A stretch of 64,000 nucleotides of DNA from UBA6115 sp012514225. Lineage in GTDB: Bacteria; Bacillota; Clostridia; Christensenellales; Aristaeellaceae. Below are positions 25,499 to 33,489 of this stretch, piece after piece. The notes beneath the pieces were generated by a model. The model was not told where the DNA came from and made no database searches. It worked only from the letters and a program-made list of their open reading frames with translations. Where the stretch lies: contig DAIOLC010000005.1 in NCBI GenBank assembly GCA_036756425.1, positions 29,139 to 93,138 on the forward strand. Reading direction: 5' to 3'. Each line of letters begins with the position of its first letter. Position 1 is the first letter of the stretch. The position numbers and the translations under genes are program-made.

Positions 25499-27003
25499 GC
25501 CGCGCCCTCCCGCCGCCCGGCGTCGGTCAGGGCGGTCTCCACGGCGGCGGCCCAGCCCGCCCTGCGGGCCTTGCGTTCGGCTTCGCCGATGGCCGGCTCG
25601 AAATCCCGCTCCGGCCGCCACAGCGCGGCGGCCTCCCGCGGGCCGTCAATCAGCCCCTTGCCCACGCCGGCCAGCAGCGCCGCGCCCAGGGCGGTGGTTT
25701 CCCGCTCCTGCGGCCGCTGCACGCGCACGCCGGAGATGTCGGCCTGCAACTGCATCATCAGGCTGTTCGCGCTGCCGCCGCCGTCCGCGCGCAGGACACC
25801 GGGATTCCGCCCCAGCGCGCCCGCCATCAGGCGCAGCAGGTCGTCGGACTGGAAGGCGATGGACTCCAGCGCCGCGCGGGCCAGGTGGCAGCGGTTGCTG
25901 CCGCGGGTGAGGCCCAGCAGCGTGCCCCGGGCGTACATGTTCCAGTGCGGCGCACCCAGGCCGGTGAAGGCCGGGACGAAGTGGACGCCGCCGGTGTCCT
26001 CCACTTGCCGTGCCAGCTCCTCCGACTCTGCGGCGGTCTTCAGGACGCCCAGCTCGTCGCGCAGCCACTGGATGGCGGCGCCGGCGACGAACACGCTGCC
26101 CTCCAGCGCGAAAACGGGCTTGCCGCCGATTCGCCAGGCCAGGGTGGACAGCAGCCCCGGCACGTCCCCGGCCGGCCGTTCCCCGGCGTTCATCAGCATG
26201 AAGCAGCCCGTGCCGTAGGTGTTCTTGACGTCCCCGGGGTTCAGGCAGCCCTGGCCGAACAGGGCGGCGTGCTGGTCGCCCGCCAGGGCGCAGACGGGGA
26301 CGGGCCCGCCCAGCAGGGAGGGATGGAGGTCCCCCGCGGCCTGCGCGGTGTCCAGGACCCGGGGCAGCAGGGCGCGGGGCAGGTTGAAGGCCCGCAGCAG
26401 GTCGTCGTCCCAGTCCTGGGTATGCAGGTTGAACAGCATCGTGCGGCAGGCGTTGGTCGCGTCCGTCACGTGGGGCTGGCCTGACAGCAGGCGGAAGGCC
26501 AGGAAGCTGTCCACGGTGCCGAAGCACAGTTCGCCCTTTTCCGCGCGCTCTTGCAGGCCGTACTCGTCCAGCAGCCAGCGCAGTTTGGTCGCTGAAAAAT
26601 AGGCGTCCGGCACCAACCCTGTTTTCGCGCGGATGAGGGGCGCGAGCCCCTCTGCCTTGAGCCGCTCCACCATCGGCGCGGTGCGCCGGCACTGCCAGAC
26701 CACGGCGGGCGCCAGGGCTTTCCCGGTTTCCCGGTCCCAGACGAGGGTGGTTTCCCGCTGGTTCGCGACGCCGGCGGCGGCGATCTGCCCGGGGCGGACG
26801 CCGGCCCTGCGGACGGCCTCCCGCATCGCGCGCATGGTGGTGTCCACCAGGTCTTCCGGCTCATGCTCCACCCAGCCCGGGCGCGGGTAGCGCTGGGCGA
26901 ACTCAAAGGCCGCCGATGCGGTGAGGCGGCCTTCGGGCGTGAATACGGCGGCGCGGGAGGAGGTGGTTCCCTGGTCCAGCGCTAGGAGAAACTGAGCGGC
27001 CAC
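25489..27003 (-). CDS. glpK: Glycerol kinase
   Basis: 504 residues, as expected for GlpK, which makes glycerol 3-phosphate from glycerol and ATP. N-terminal LLALDQGTTSSRAAVFTPEG is the FGGY-kinase phosphate-1 motif; VANQRETTLVWDRETG and GDQHAALFGQGC are conserved; the second FGGY signature begins GLTRGSNRCHLARAALESIA. No glycerol facilitator or glycerol-3-phosphate dehydrogenase gene is adjacent. It lies 18 bases after the beta-propeller gene and overlaps the methyltransferase by 10. Confidence 0.96.
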   Translation of the reverse strand: MAAQFLLALDQGTTSSRAAVFTPEGRLTASAAFEFAQRYPRPGWVEHEPEDLVDTTMRAMREAVRRAGVRPGQIAAAGVANQRETTLVWDRETGKALAPAVVWQCRRTAPMVERLKAEGLAPLIRAKTGLVPDAYFSATKLRWLLDEYGLQERAEKGELCFGTVDSFLAFRLLSGQPHVTDATNACRTMLFNLHTQDWDDDLLRAFNLPRALLPRVLDTAQAAGDLHPSLLGGPVPVCALAGDQHAALFGQGCLNPGDVKNTYGTGCFMLMNAGERPAGDVPGLLSTLAWRIGGKPVFALEGSVFVAGAAIQWLRDELGVLKTAAESEELARQVEDTGGVHFVPAFTGLGAPHWNMYARGTLLGLTRGSNRCHLARAALESIAFQSDDLLRLMAGALGRNPGVLRADGGGSANSLMMQLQADISGVRVQRPQERETTALGAALLAGVGKGLIDGPREAAALWRPERDFEPAIGEAERKARRAGWAAAVETALTDAGRREGAACS

Positions 27004-27021
27004 GCGCCCTCCTTGTTCGGG

Positions 27022-29739
27022 TTATTCAAGGCGGATGCCGTACATGCGGCTGTTCTCCCGCCCGGAGGTTCCGATGACCAGCACGTCGTTGTACACCGCA
27101 GGGGAGCCTTCCACCGGCCCGCCCAGCTCCAGGGTGAAGAGAACCCGCCCGCTGGCGCCGTCGAGCAGGAAGAGGCGCCCCTCCGCGTCCGCCTGGATGA
27201 CGCGGGCGCGGCCGTCGGGCGTGTAGACGGCAACGGGGGAGGAGACGGAGCCGGCGGCCAGGGGCAGCTTCCACGCCTGCTCGCCGGTCGCCTTGTTCAA
27301 GGCGACGAGGGCGCCGCCCTCCTCGGTTTTGTTGAGGGTGAACAGCACCAGATGGCCGATGCCTTCCCGGCCGACCAGCGGGCTGGCTTTCAGGCCGGAG
27401 CGCTCGCCCTTGTCGTACTTGGCCTTGATTTCCACCTTCCAGGCCTCCTGGCCGGTCAGGGCGTCCAGCCGGCGCAGCACGGCCACGCCGTCCCGGCGGG
27501 AGCGGTCGAACACCGTGGTGCCGGTATACAGCGCCAGGGCGCTGTCCCCCTCCAGGTCCAGGGCGGGGGTGGCGTCGGTGTTGTCGCCCGTGTCGAAAGC
27601 CCAGACGGTCTTCAGGGTGGTCGTGTCCACGCAGCGGATGATGCCCCGCTTGTCCGCCACGAAGGCGTAGGGGCCATACATCGCGGCGGAGGCCTCGATG
27701 GAGACGCTGTTGTCCGGCTGCTTGCCCGCCTTGGTGCGCAGGTAGGTCACGTCCGGGTCGACGGTCAGGGTTTTGGTGTCCCTGACGTCGAACACCGTGT
27801 TGAGGGTGACGGTATAGATGAGGCCGTTCTCGCCGGCCACGACCAGGCTGTCGCTGAAGCGGTCGAACAGCGCCGTGCCGTCGAAGGCCCCGTTGGTCGC
27901 GTATTGCAGCTGGTTCTTGGTCTTGCGGCCGTTGATGAATTCCGCCCGGCTGCCGTCCACCAGGTTGTAGATGAAGAAGCCGATGTCGCCCGTCTTGCCG
28001 GGCAACTTGGAGATGCCCTGGCCGAAGGCGGCCAGCGGCCGGCCCATCGGGTCCACCGACACGCTGCCCTTCAGGGGGAAGCCGACGTCGAAGGGCTCGC
28101 GGGTGGGCTTGCCGTCGTTCAAGTCCAGGAAGTAAACCTTGCCGTCCTGCGCCGCGAAGATGACCTCCTTCAGCGCGCGGACCGCCTTCTTTTCCTCGTT
28201 GAGGTTCATCATCTCGCGCACCTCGATGGGCCACTTGACGATGGCGGGCTGGCCCGTCCAGCCCAGGCCGTAGAGGGTGCCGGAGTCGGAGGTGCGCAGG
28301 CTGCCGACCTCGGCCTGCCAGAGGACGGACAGCTGCTCCAGCGCCATGTCCGCCGTGCCGAAGGCCGCGTTCTGGCGCATGCCGTCGCCGCGGAAGGTGA
28401 ACACACCCCCGGGGTAGTAGGTGTATCCCTCCCCGCCTTGCACGTTCAGCGGCGTTTCCCGGGTATAGTCGCCCAGGCCCTTGGCGCCCCGGTAGGCGGT
28501 CTCGGTGACGTTCATACGGCCGGGGCCTTGCGCCTCGGCGGCCTGGGCGGTCAGCGCGGGCATGGGCGTTGCGGTCGGGGCCGCCGTCGGCGCGGCGGGC
28601 TCAACCGGCTCCATCGGTTCTACGGATTCGATCGGCTCCACCGGTACTGCCGGCTCAATGGGCGCGACGGGCTCCACCGGCTCGATTGGTTCGACGGGCT
28701 CCACCGGCTCCATCGGTTCGACCGGCGCGGCCGGTTCGAAAGGCGCCGCCGGCTCGGCAGTCTGGAGCGGCGAATGCCAGTCCGTCGAGGTGATGACTTT
28801 CATGTCCGTCCCCGGCGCGCCCGTTTCGCCCGGCAGGGGGGTGAAAGCGGGCAGCAGCGCCTGCAGGGAGGGGGTTTGCGGCTCGGGCGGGGGCGCCAGG
28901 ACGCCGGAAAAGGCTTCCGGCGTCGGCTGGAACACGGGCGGCGGCGTGAAGGTGGGCTCGATGGTGGGGGCGGGGGTCGGGGTGGGCGCCGACACGGTCA
29001 GCAGAACGGTCAGGTCGGTTTTGTGCCAGGCGTCGCCCTGCTTGAATCCCGCCGTCAGCGGGCCTTCCCGTGGCGTGTCCAGGATGGAGGTCAGCGTCCA
29101 GACGGTATTGGCCGGCGCGTCCACGGCTTCCTGGACGCCCGGGATTTCGTTGTCGGCCTCGTCCCAGATGCGCACGCCGTCGATTGCGCGGCTGGCGGTG
29201 AAGGTGAACACGGTTTTCACGCCGGTCTGCACCTTGTCCTCCGGCGTGTCGAACTTGAGCAGCCGGGCCGGCTCCTGCCGGTTGACGCCCACCAGGCCCA
29301 GGGCGCCGTCCACCACCTGGTGGGAGAGGCCGCGCGCCGTGCCCAGGATGCCTTTGGCGTCCTTTGGAATCAGGAAATAGGAGACGGCCAGGATGACGGC
29401 CAGCGCGAGGAAAAGGGCCAGCAGCGCCATCGGCCAGCGCCGCGGCGGCAGGTCTTCCTCGTCGTATTCGTCCTCATACCGGGGGGCGTAGGGGGAGGGG
29501 TCGCGCCGGGGCGGCTGGTATTCGGCTTCCTCGTATACCCGGGGCGCCGGGCGCGGGGGCGGGGGCGGCACAGGCCGCGTGGCGTCGTAGCCGTAGGGAG
29601 GCGGGGGCGCGGCGCCCTCCGGCGGGTAGCCGGCGCGCAGCGGGGTTTCCCGTCCCTGCCCGGCCGCCGGGGCGCCCGGGTCCTGGTGGCGTTCGCTCCT
29701 GCGCCTGCGCGGCGCGGCCGGATATTCCTGGTTGGACAT
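27022..29739 (-). CDS. Membrane-anchored PQQ-like beta-propeller protein with Glu-Pro repeats
   Basis: 905 residues. Residues 1-100 are a Pro/Arg/Tyr-rich cytoplasmic tail; one membrane helix at 103-124 (WPMALLALFLALAVILAV) follows. Next come a beta-rich domain (about 135-250), a Pro/Thr-rich stretch, and a Glu-Pro-rich tandem repeat (about residues 328-380, units of EPVEPI/EPMEP type) that likely spans cell wall. The C-terminal 440 residues are PQQ-like propeller blades, with repeated units such as YAFVADKRGIIRCVDTTTL and DALTGQEAWKVEIK. No lipobox. It may be a surface scaffold or sensor; no enzyme motif is visible. Confidence 0.8.
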   Translation of the reverse strand: MSNQEYPAAPRRRRSERHQDPGAPAAGQGRETPLRAGYPPEGAAPPPPYGYDATRPVPPPPPRPAPRVYEEAEYQPPRRDPSPYAPRYEDEYDEEDLPPRRWPMALLALFLALAVILAVSYFLIPKDAKGILGTARGLSHQVVDGALGLVGVNRQEPARLLKFDTPEDKVQTGVKTVFTFTASRAIDGVRIWDEADNEIPGVQEAVDAPANTVWTLTSILDTPREGPLTAGFKQGDAWHKTDLTVLLTVSAPTPTPAPTIEPTFTPPPVFQPTPEAFSGVLAPPPEPQTPSLQALLPAFTPLPGETGAPGTDMKVITSTDWHSPLQTAEPAAPFEPAAPVEPMEPVEPVEPIEPVEPVAPIEPAVPVEPIESVEPMEPVEPAAPTAAPTATPMPALTAQAAEAQGPGRMNVTETAYRGAKGLGDYTRETPLNVQGGEGYTYYPGGVFTFRGDGMRQNAAFGTADMALEQLSVLWQAEVGSLRTSDSGTLYGLGWTGQPAIVKWPIEVREMMNLNEEKKAVRALKEVIFAAQDGKVYFLDLNDGKPTREPFDVGFPLKGSVSVDPMGRPLAAFGQGISKLPGKTGDIGFFIYNLVDGSRAEFINGRKTKNQLQYATNGAFDGTALFDRFSDSLVVAGENGLIYTVTLNTVFDVRDTKTLTVDPDVTYLRTKAGKQPDNSVSIEASAAMYGPYAFVADKRGIIRCVDTTTLKTVWAFDTGDNTDATPALDLEGDSALALYTGTTVFDRSRRDGVAVLRRLDALTGQEAWKVEIKAKYDKGERSGLKASPLVGREGIGHLVLFTLNKTEEGGALVALNKATGEQAWKLPLAAGSVSSPVAVYTPDGRARVIQADAEGRLFLLDGASGRVLFTLELGGPVEGSPAVYNDVLVIGTSGRENSRMYGIRLE
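28600..28760 (-). repeat. Tandem repeat coding Glu-Pro-rich linker
   Basis: Imperfect 9- and 18-base units built on GGCTCCACCGG/TCGATTGG (plus-strand reading) encode EPV/EPM/EPI triplets inside the beta-propeller gene. Length variation between strains is likely. Confidence 0.8.
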
Positions 29740-29782
29740 CAGCGGACTCCTTTCCTTCGGCAGGGGCGCGGGGCGCCCCCGG

Positions 29783-31168
29783 TCAAAAGGCGGTCTTCTC
29801 CCGCAGGGTCGCGGTCAGTTCGGAGACGGCCACGCGCTCCTGGGCCATGGTGTCCCGGTCGCGCAGGGTGACGGTGCCGTCCTCCAGGGTGTCGAAGTCC
29901 ACCGTCACGCAATAGGGGGTTCCGGCCTCGTCCTGGCGGCGGTAGCGCTTGCCGATGGAGCCGGACTCGTCGTAGTCGGTCATGAACTCGCGGGAGAGCA
30001 TCCGGTGGATTTCCCTGGCTTTTTCGCCCAGCTTGTTCTTCTGCAGCGGCAGGACGGCGGCCTTGAAGGGCGCCAGGGCGGGGTGGAGCCGCAGCACGCC
30101 GCGCACGTCGCCGCCCTCCAGCTCCTCCTCCTCGTAGGCGTCGCACAGGAAAGCCAGCGCCACCCGGTCCGCGCCCAGGGAGGGCTCCACCACGTAGGGG
30201 ATGAAGCGCTCGTTGCTCACCGGGTCGATATATTCCATGTTCTCCCCGCTGTGCTCCTGGTGCTGCTTCAAATCGAAGTCCGTGCGGTCGGCGATGCCCC
30301 AGAGCTCGCCCCAGCCGAAGGGGAAGCGGTACTCGAAGTCGGTGGTCGCCTTGGAGTAGTGGGACAGCTCCTCGGGCTTGTGGTCGCGCAGGCGCAGGTT
30401 GTCTTCCTTCATGCCCAGGCTGATCAGCCAGTCCCGGCAAAAGCCGCGCCAATACTCGAACCAGGCCAGGTCCTCCCCGGGCTTGCAGAAGAACTCCAGC
30501 TCCATCTGCTCAAACTCGCGCGTGCGGAAGGTGAAGTTGCCGGGGGTAATCTCGTTGCGGAAGGATTTGCCGATCTGGGCGACGCCCATGGGCAGCTTGC
30601 GCCGGGTGGCGCGCACGACGTTCTTGAAGTTGACGAAGATGCCCTGCGCGGTTTCCGGGCGCAGGTAGATTTCCGCCGCGGAGTCCTCCGTCACGCCCTG
30701 GTGGGTCCGGAACATCATGTTGAACTTGCGGATGCCGGTAAAATCCCGCTTGCCGCAGGTGGGGCAGGCAATCTGCTTTTCCCGCACCCAGGCTTCCAGG
30801 CGCTCGTTGCTCCAGCCGTCCGCCTGCACGGCCTCGCCCCGGCTCCGGGCGTCCTCCTCGATGAGCTGGTCGGCGCGGAAGCGCGCCTTGCAGCCCTTGC
30901 AGTCCATCAGCGGGTCGTTAAAGTTGCCCACGTGCCCGGAGGCCACCCACACGCTGCGGTTCATCAGGATGGCGCTGTCCAGCCCGACGTTGTGCTCGCT
31001 CTCCTGGACGAACTTCTTCCACCAGGCGCGCTTGACGTTATTCTTGAACTCCACGCCCAGGGGGCCGTAGTCCCAGGTGTTGGCCAGACCGCCGTAAATC
31101 TCCGAGCCCGGGAAAATAAAGCCGCGCACCTTGCACAGCGCGACCAGTTTGTCCATCGTCAGCGGCAC
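29783..31168 (-). CDS. glyQS: Glycine-tRNA ligase, single-chain dimeric type
   Basis: 461 residues from a GTG at 31168 (AAGGAGG 7 bases upstream); this length matches the single-chain class II enzyme. Signatures: GFIFPGSEIYGGLANTWDYG, MFRTHQGVTEDSAAEIYLRP, motif 2 NEITPGNFTFRTREFEQME and VVEPSLGADRVALAFL. A Cys pair (CPTC) and a further CKGC point to the zinc-binding insertion. First gene of the long minus-strand block, with a strong promoter. Confidence 0.96.
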   Translation of the reverse strand: MPLTMDKLVALCKVRGFIFPGSEIYGGLANTWDYGPLGVEFKNNVKRAWWKKFVQESEHNVGLDSAILMNRSVWVASGHVGNFNDPLMDCKGCKARFRADQLIEEDARSRGEAVQADGWSNERLEAWVREKQIACPTCGKRDFTGIRKFNMMFRTHQGVTEDSAAEIYLRPETAQGIFVNFKNVVRATRRKLPMGVAQIGKSFRNEITPGNFTFRTREFEQMELEFFCKPGEDLAWFEYWRGFCRDWLISLGMKEDNLRLRDHKPEELSHYSKATTDFEYRFPFGWGELWGIADRTDFDLKQHQEHSGENMEYIDPVSNERFIPYVVEPSLGADRVALAFLCDAYEEEELEGGDVRGVLRLHPALAPFKAAVLPLQKNKLGEKAREIHRMLSREFMTDYDESGSIGKRYRRQDEAGTPYCVTVDFDTLEDGTVTLRDRDTMAQERVAVSELTATLREKTAF

Positions 31169-31196
31169 GTTGCGTCCTCCTTGCATAAGCCACATT

Positions 31197-31225
31197 ATCA
31201 TAGGGGCGGGCCCGCCTCTTGTCAA
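31197..31225 (-). promoter_or_regulatory. Promoter of glyQS and the downstream block
   Basis: Minus strand TTGACA (31225-31220), 17-base spacer, TATGAT (31202-31197): close to consensus. No T-box leader is visible; the predicted leader is only about 20 bases. Confidence 0.75.
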
Positions 31226-31230
31226 GAAAA

Positions 31231-31251
31231 CCCGCCCTTTCGGGGGGCGGG
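31231..31251 (-). terminator. Terminator after the YbaK-like gene
   Basis: CCCGCCC (31231-31237) pairs with GGGCGGG (31245-31251), followed on the minus strand by TTTTCTTG. Its T-run abuts the glyQS -35. Confidence 0.65.
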
Positions 31252-31284
31252 GAGACGTGGTGCGGGCGCCGCTTCGCCCTGGTT

Positions 31285-31764
31285 TCAGCCCGTCGGGCCC
31301 TCCGGCACCCGGCACACCGAAATCCAGGCGGAGGCGCCCGAGGCGCGCATCAGCTCCTCCGGACTGAGTCGGACCGCGCTGTCGCCCGTGCCGCAGGCCG
31401 GGTAGACGGTGTCGAAGCGCAGCAGCGAGCTGTCCAGGTAGACCGCGACGCCCTCGTTGACCCCGAAGGGGCAGACCCCGCCCACCGGGTAGCCGACCAG
31501 CCGCCGCACTTCCTGGGGCGGGAGCATGGCGGCCTTGCAGTGGAAGAAGGCCTTGAACTTCCCGTTGTCCACCCGGGCGTCCCCCGCGGCGACCACCAGC
31601 ACCGGCTTCTCCTTCACCAGGAAGGACAGGGTCTTGGCAATCTGCGCGGACGGGCAGCCCACGGCCAGGGCGGCCAGCTCCACCGTCTGGCTGGACACCT
31701 CGAAGCGCATCGCCCGCTCCTCCAGGCCGAAGCGCCTCAGGTGCTCCTTCGCCTTGTCAAACAA
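31285..31764 (-). CDS. YbaK/ProX-type aminoacyl-tRNA deacylase
   Basis: About 159 residues. I prefer the TTG at 31764, which has AAGGAG 8 bases upstream, over the GTG at 31773, which is too close to that site. Family features: PSAQIAKTLSFLVKEKPVLV with the conserved Lys, VDNGKFKAFF, and VGYPVGGVCPFGVNEGVAVY, the GxxPFG loop of Cys-tRNA(Pro)/Pro-tRNA editing proteins. It removes mischarged amino acids from tRNA. Confidence 0.9.
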   Translation of the reverse strand: MFDKAKEHLRRFGLEERAMRFEVSSQTVELAALAVGCPSAQIAKTLSFLVKEKPVLVVAAGDARVDNGKFKAFFHCKAAMLPPQEVRRLVGYPVGGVCPFGVNEGVAVYLDSSLLRFDTVYPACGTGDSAVRLSPEELMRASGASAWISVCRVPEGPTG

Positions 31765-31799
31765 TTTCCTCACTCCTTTTCACTGGCGGAAAAGCAAAA

Positions 31800-31813
31800 C
31801 GCCCGGCCGGGCG
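31800..31813 (-). terminator. Short palindrome with T-run
   Basis: CGCCCGGCCGGGCG, followed on the minus strand by TTTTGC; possible terminator after the zinc-ribbon gene. Confidence 0.4.
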
Positions 31814-31833
31814 TCCCCCGGCCAAGCGCCCGC

Positions 31834-32487
31834 TCACTTCCGGTTCTTGAGCTTGGCCGCCACCATCTCCGCCGCGCCGGCGTACTCGTTCCGCGGCAGG
31901 TGCAGCACCATGAACACGAAGGCGTAGGGCCGGTACAGCGTGATGCGCCCGGTGCTAGGGGACAGCCGGTAGCGCGCCGCGTCCGACCAGACCAGGTATT
32001 CTTCGTGGGCCAGCAGGAAGGGCTTGCCCAGGCTGTTTTGCTGGAAGGCGGCCTTGTCGTAGCGGATGAAGCGAGACCAGCACCGGGCGCGCGTGGGCTC
32101 GATCCAGGTGCGCTTGAGCACGCCCTTGGGGTCGAGCATGTACTGCACCGACTCCCGCCCCTGCAGGACCAGCAGGACGCCCCCCAGCAGCAGGAAGCCC
32201 AGCCCCAGCCCGACGGTGTTGAGCAGGATGCCGGTAGAGCGGAAGAAGGTGGAGAACACCCCGGGCCCGCCCAGGATGAATTCCATCGCCAGCATGACGG
32301 CGACGGCCAGCGCCACCGCCCCCATGGCAATCCTGACGAGGAGGCTTAAGCGGGCGGGGTCGTTGACGGCCAGCCGGCTGTCCTCCCACACGTAGCGTAC
32401 GGAGGGGTTGCCCAGGCTCCGCCCGCACTGCCCGCACATCGGGCTGGGGTTTTGCCGGGCGCACCGGGCGCAGTAATAGACCAGCAT
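31834..32487 (-). CDS. Zinc-ribbon membrane protein, unknown function
   Basis: 217 residues. The N-terminus CARCARQ ... CGQCGRS is a four-Cys zinc ribbon. Two membrane helices follow (about 48-72, LVRIAMGAVALAVAVMLAM; about 82-106, LLNTVGLGLGFLLLGG VLLV region). The remaining 100 residues resemble a YcxB-like soluble domain, with tryptophan and tyrosine-rich strands ending in RPYAFVFMVLHLPRN. No catalytic signature. Family-level resemblance only. Confidence 0.7.
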   Translation of the reverse strand: MLVYYCARCARQNPSPMCGQCGRSLGNPSVRYVWEDSRLAVNDPARLSLLVRIAMGAVALAVAVMLAMEFILGGPGVFSTFFRSTGILLNTVGLGLGFLLLGGVLLVLQGRESVQYMLDPKGVLKRTWIEPTRARCWSRFIRYDKAAFQQNSLGKPFLLAHEEYLVWSDAARYRLSPSTGRITLYRPYAFVFMVLHLPRNEYAGAAEMVAAKLKNRK

Positions 32488-32579
32488 CGTTCTCCTTGAC
32501 CCTCCGCTCGCGGCCGGGTGTTCCGCCCGGTTTTCTGCCGTGAGTATAGCAGATGGGCGCGAAGGCCCGCAAACGACAG

Positions 32580-33353
32580 CTAATCGAAACGGACGTCCCG
32601 CCCGAAACAGCGGGCGACCAGTTCCGCGATGCGCGCGGCGCCCGCGGCGTTGGGATGGAGCCCATCTATGCTGTATTTGTCCCGGGGCGGGGGCCCCATC
32701 GTCCCGGCGTCAAAGCCCGCCTCGGCATACAGGTCCACGAAAGGCAGCCCGTAATGCGCCGCCACCTTCCGGCTGGCCTCGCTGAAATCCCCGAGGGTCA
32801 GGCTGCTGCTGAAGGGCCGGATGTCCAGCCCGTCCTTCCGGCCCCAGGTGGTGCCCAGGATGACGATGCGCAGCCCGGGTTTCCAGGCGAGGAGCGATTC
32901 CACCACCCGGCTGTAGGCGCCCAGGAAGGTCCACATGTCCTTGTCTTTCAGGGGCTTCGCGAACTCGGCCTCCGTGCCCAGGGTGATGTCGGGGTCCGCC
33001 AGGTCGTTGGCGCCGGCCAGGAGGGTTACGATGTCCGGGTCCTCGCGGATTATCCTGTTCAGGTGGAAATCGCTGTTCAGGTCCTGCGCCCGGTCCCCGG
33101 CCATGGAGGCGCCGCCGACGCCCAGATTGACGTGGGTCAGGCCGAAACGCGCCGCCACCGGCTCCTGCCAGCCGCCCCGCCGGGTGATGCTGTCGCCGCA
33201 GGACACCCACCGCTTCCCCGCCAGGCGCTCCGCGCCGGATTCCAGCGCCGCAGCCGGCGGTGCGCAGGCCGCCAGCGCGAAGCAGATGCCAAGCGCGACA
33301 CCCTTGAACAATCTGTCGGCAGTTCGCCTCAAGCCGGGTTCTCTCCGTACCAT
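32580..33353 (-). CDS. SGNH/GDSL-family hydrolase, secreted lipoprotein
   Basis: 257 residues. N-terminal arginines, a hydrophobic core and LAAC at the end form a lipoprotein signal, so the mature protein would be tethered outside the membrane. Catalytic blocks: SCGDSITRRGGW (block I Ser), VGGASMAG (Gly block), LLAGANDLADPD (block III Asn) and YSIDGLHPNAAG (Asp-x-x-His). This is the full SGNH set of an esterase or acetylhydrolase; the substrate, perhaps cell-wall or dietary glycan O-acetyl groups, is not determinable. Confidence 0.9.
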   Translation of the reverse strand: MVRREPGLRRTADRLFKGVALGICFALAACAPPAAALESGAERLAGKRWVSCGDSITRRGGWQEPVAARFGLTHVNLGVGGASMAGDRAQDLNSDFHLNRIIREDPDIVTLLAGANDLADPDITLGTEAEFAKPLKDKDMWTFLGAYSRVVESLLAWKPGLRIVILGTTWGRKDGLDIRPFSSSLTLGDFSEASRKVAAHYGLPFVDLYAEAGFDAGTMGPPPRDKYSIDGLHPNAAGAARIAELVARCFGRDVRFD

Positions 33354-33425
33354 ATCACCTTCATTGTATCAGAATTCTGCCCCTTCTCCCCTCAGCCGCG
33401 CTCCCGCCCGCCATCGCGCCGCAAG

Positions 33426-33455
33426 TTGCGCGGGGAAAGCGGGATATGCTATGAT
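33426..33455 (+). promoter_or_regulatory. argS operon promoter
   Basis: TTGCGC (33426-33431), 18-base spacer, TATGAT (33450-33455), about 35 bases before the argS ATG. Confidence 0.6.
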
Positions 33456-33489
33456 ATCTGGGTATTTTGCGGGCGGAGGGGCGTTTTTG

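Noticed and set aside
28600..28760. Possible CRISPR-like or minisatellite array
   Set aside because: Units are in-frame codon repeats for Glu-Pro with no spacers, so it is a coding tandem repeat.
27013..29871. 952-residue plus-strand frame opposite the beta-propeller gene
   Set aside because: Antisense shadow; its repeats mirror the Glu-Pro codons on the other strand.
31168..31285. T-box leader upstream of glycyl-tRNA synthetase
   Set aside because: The predicted leader is about 20 bases and lacks the T-box sequence.
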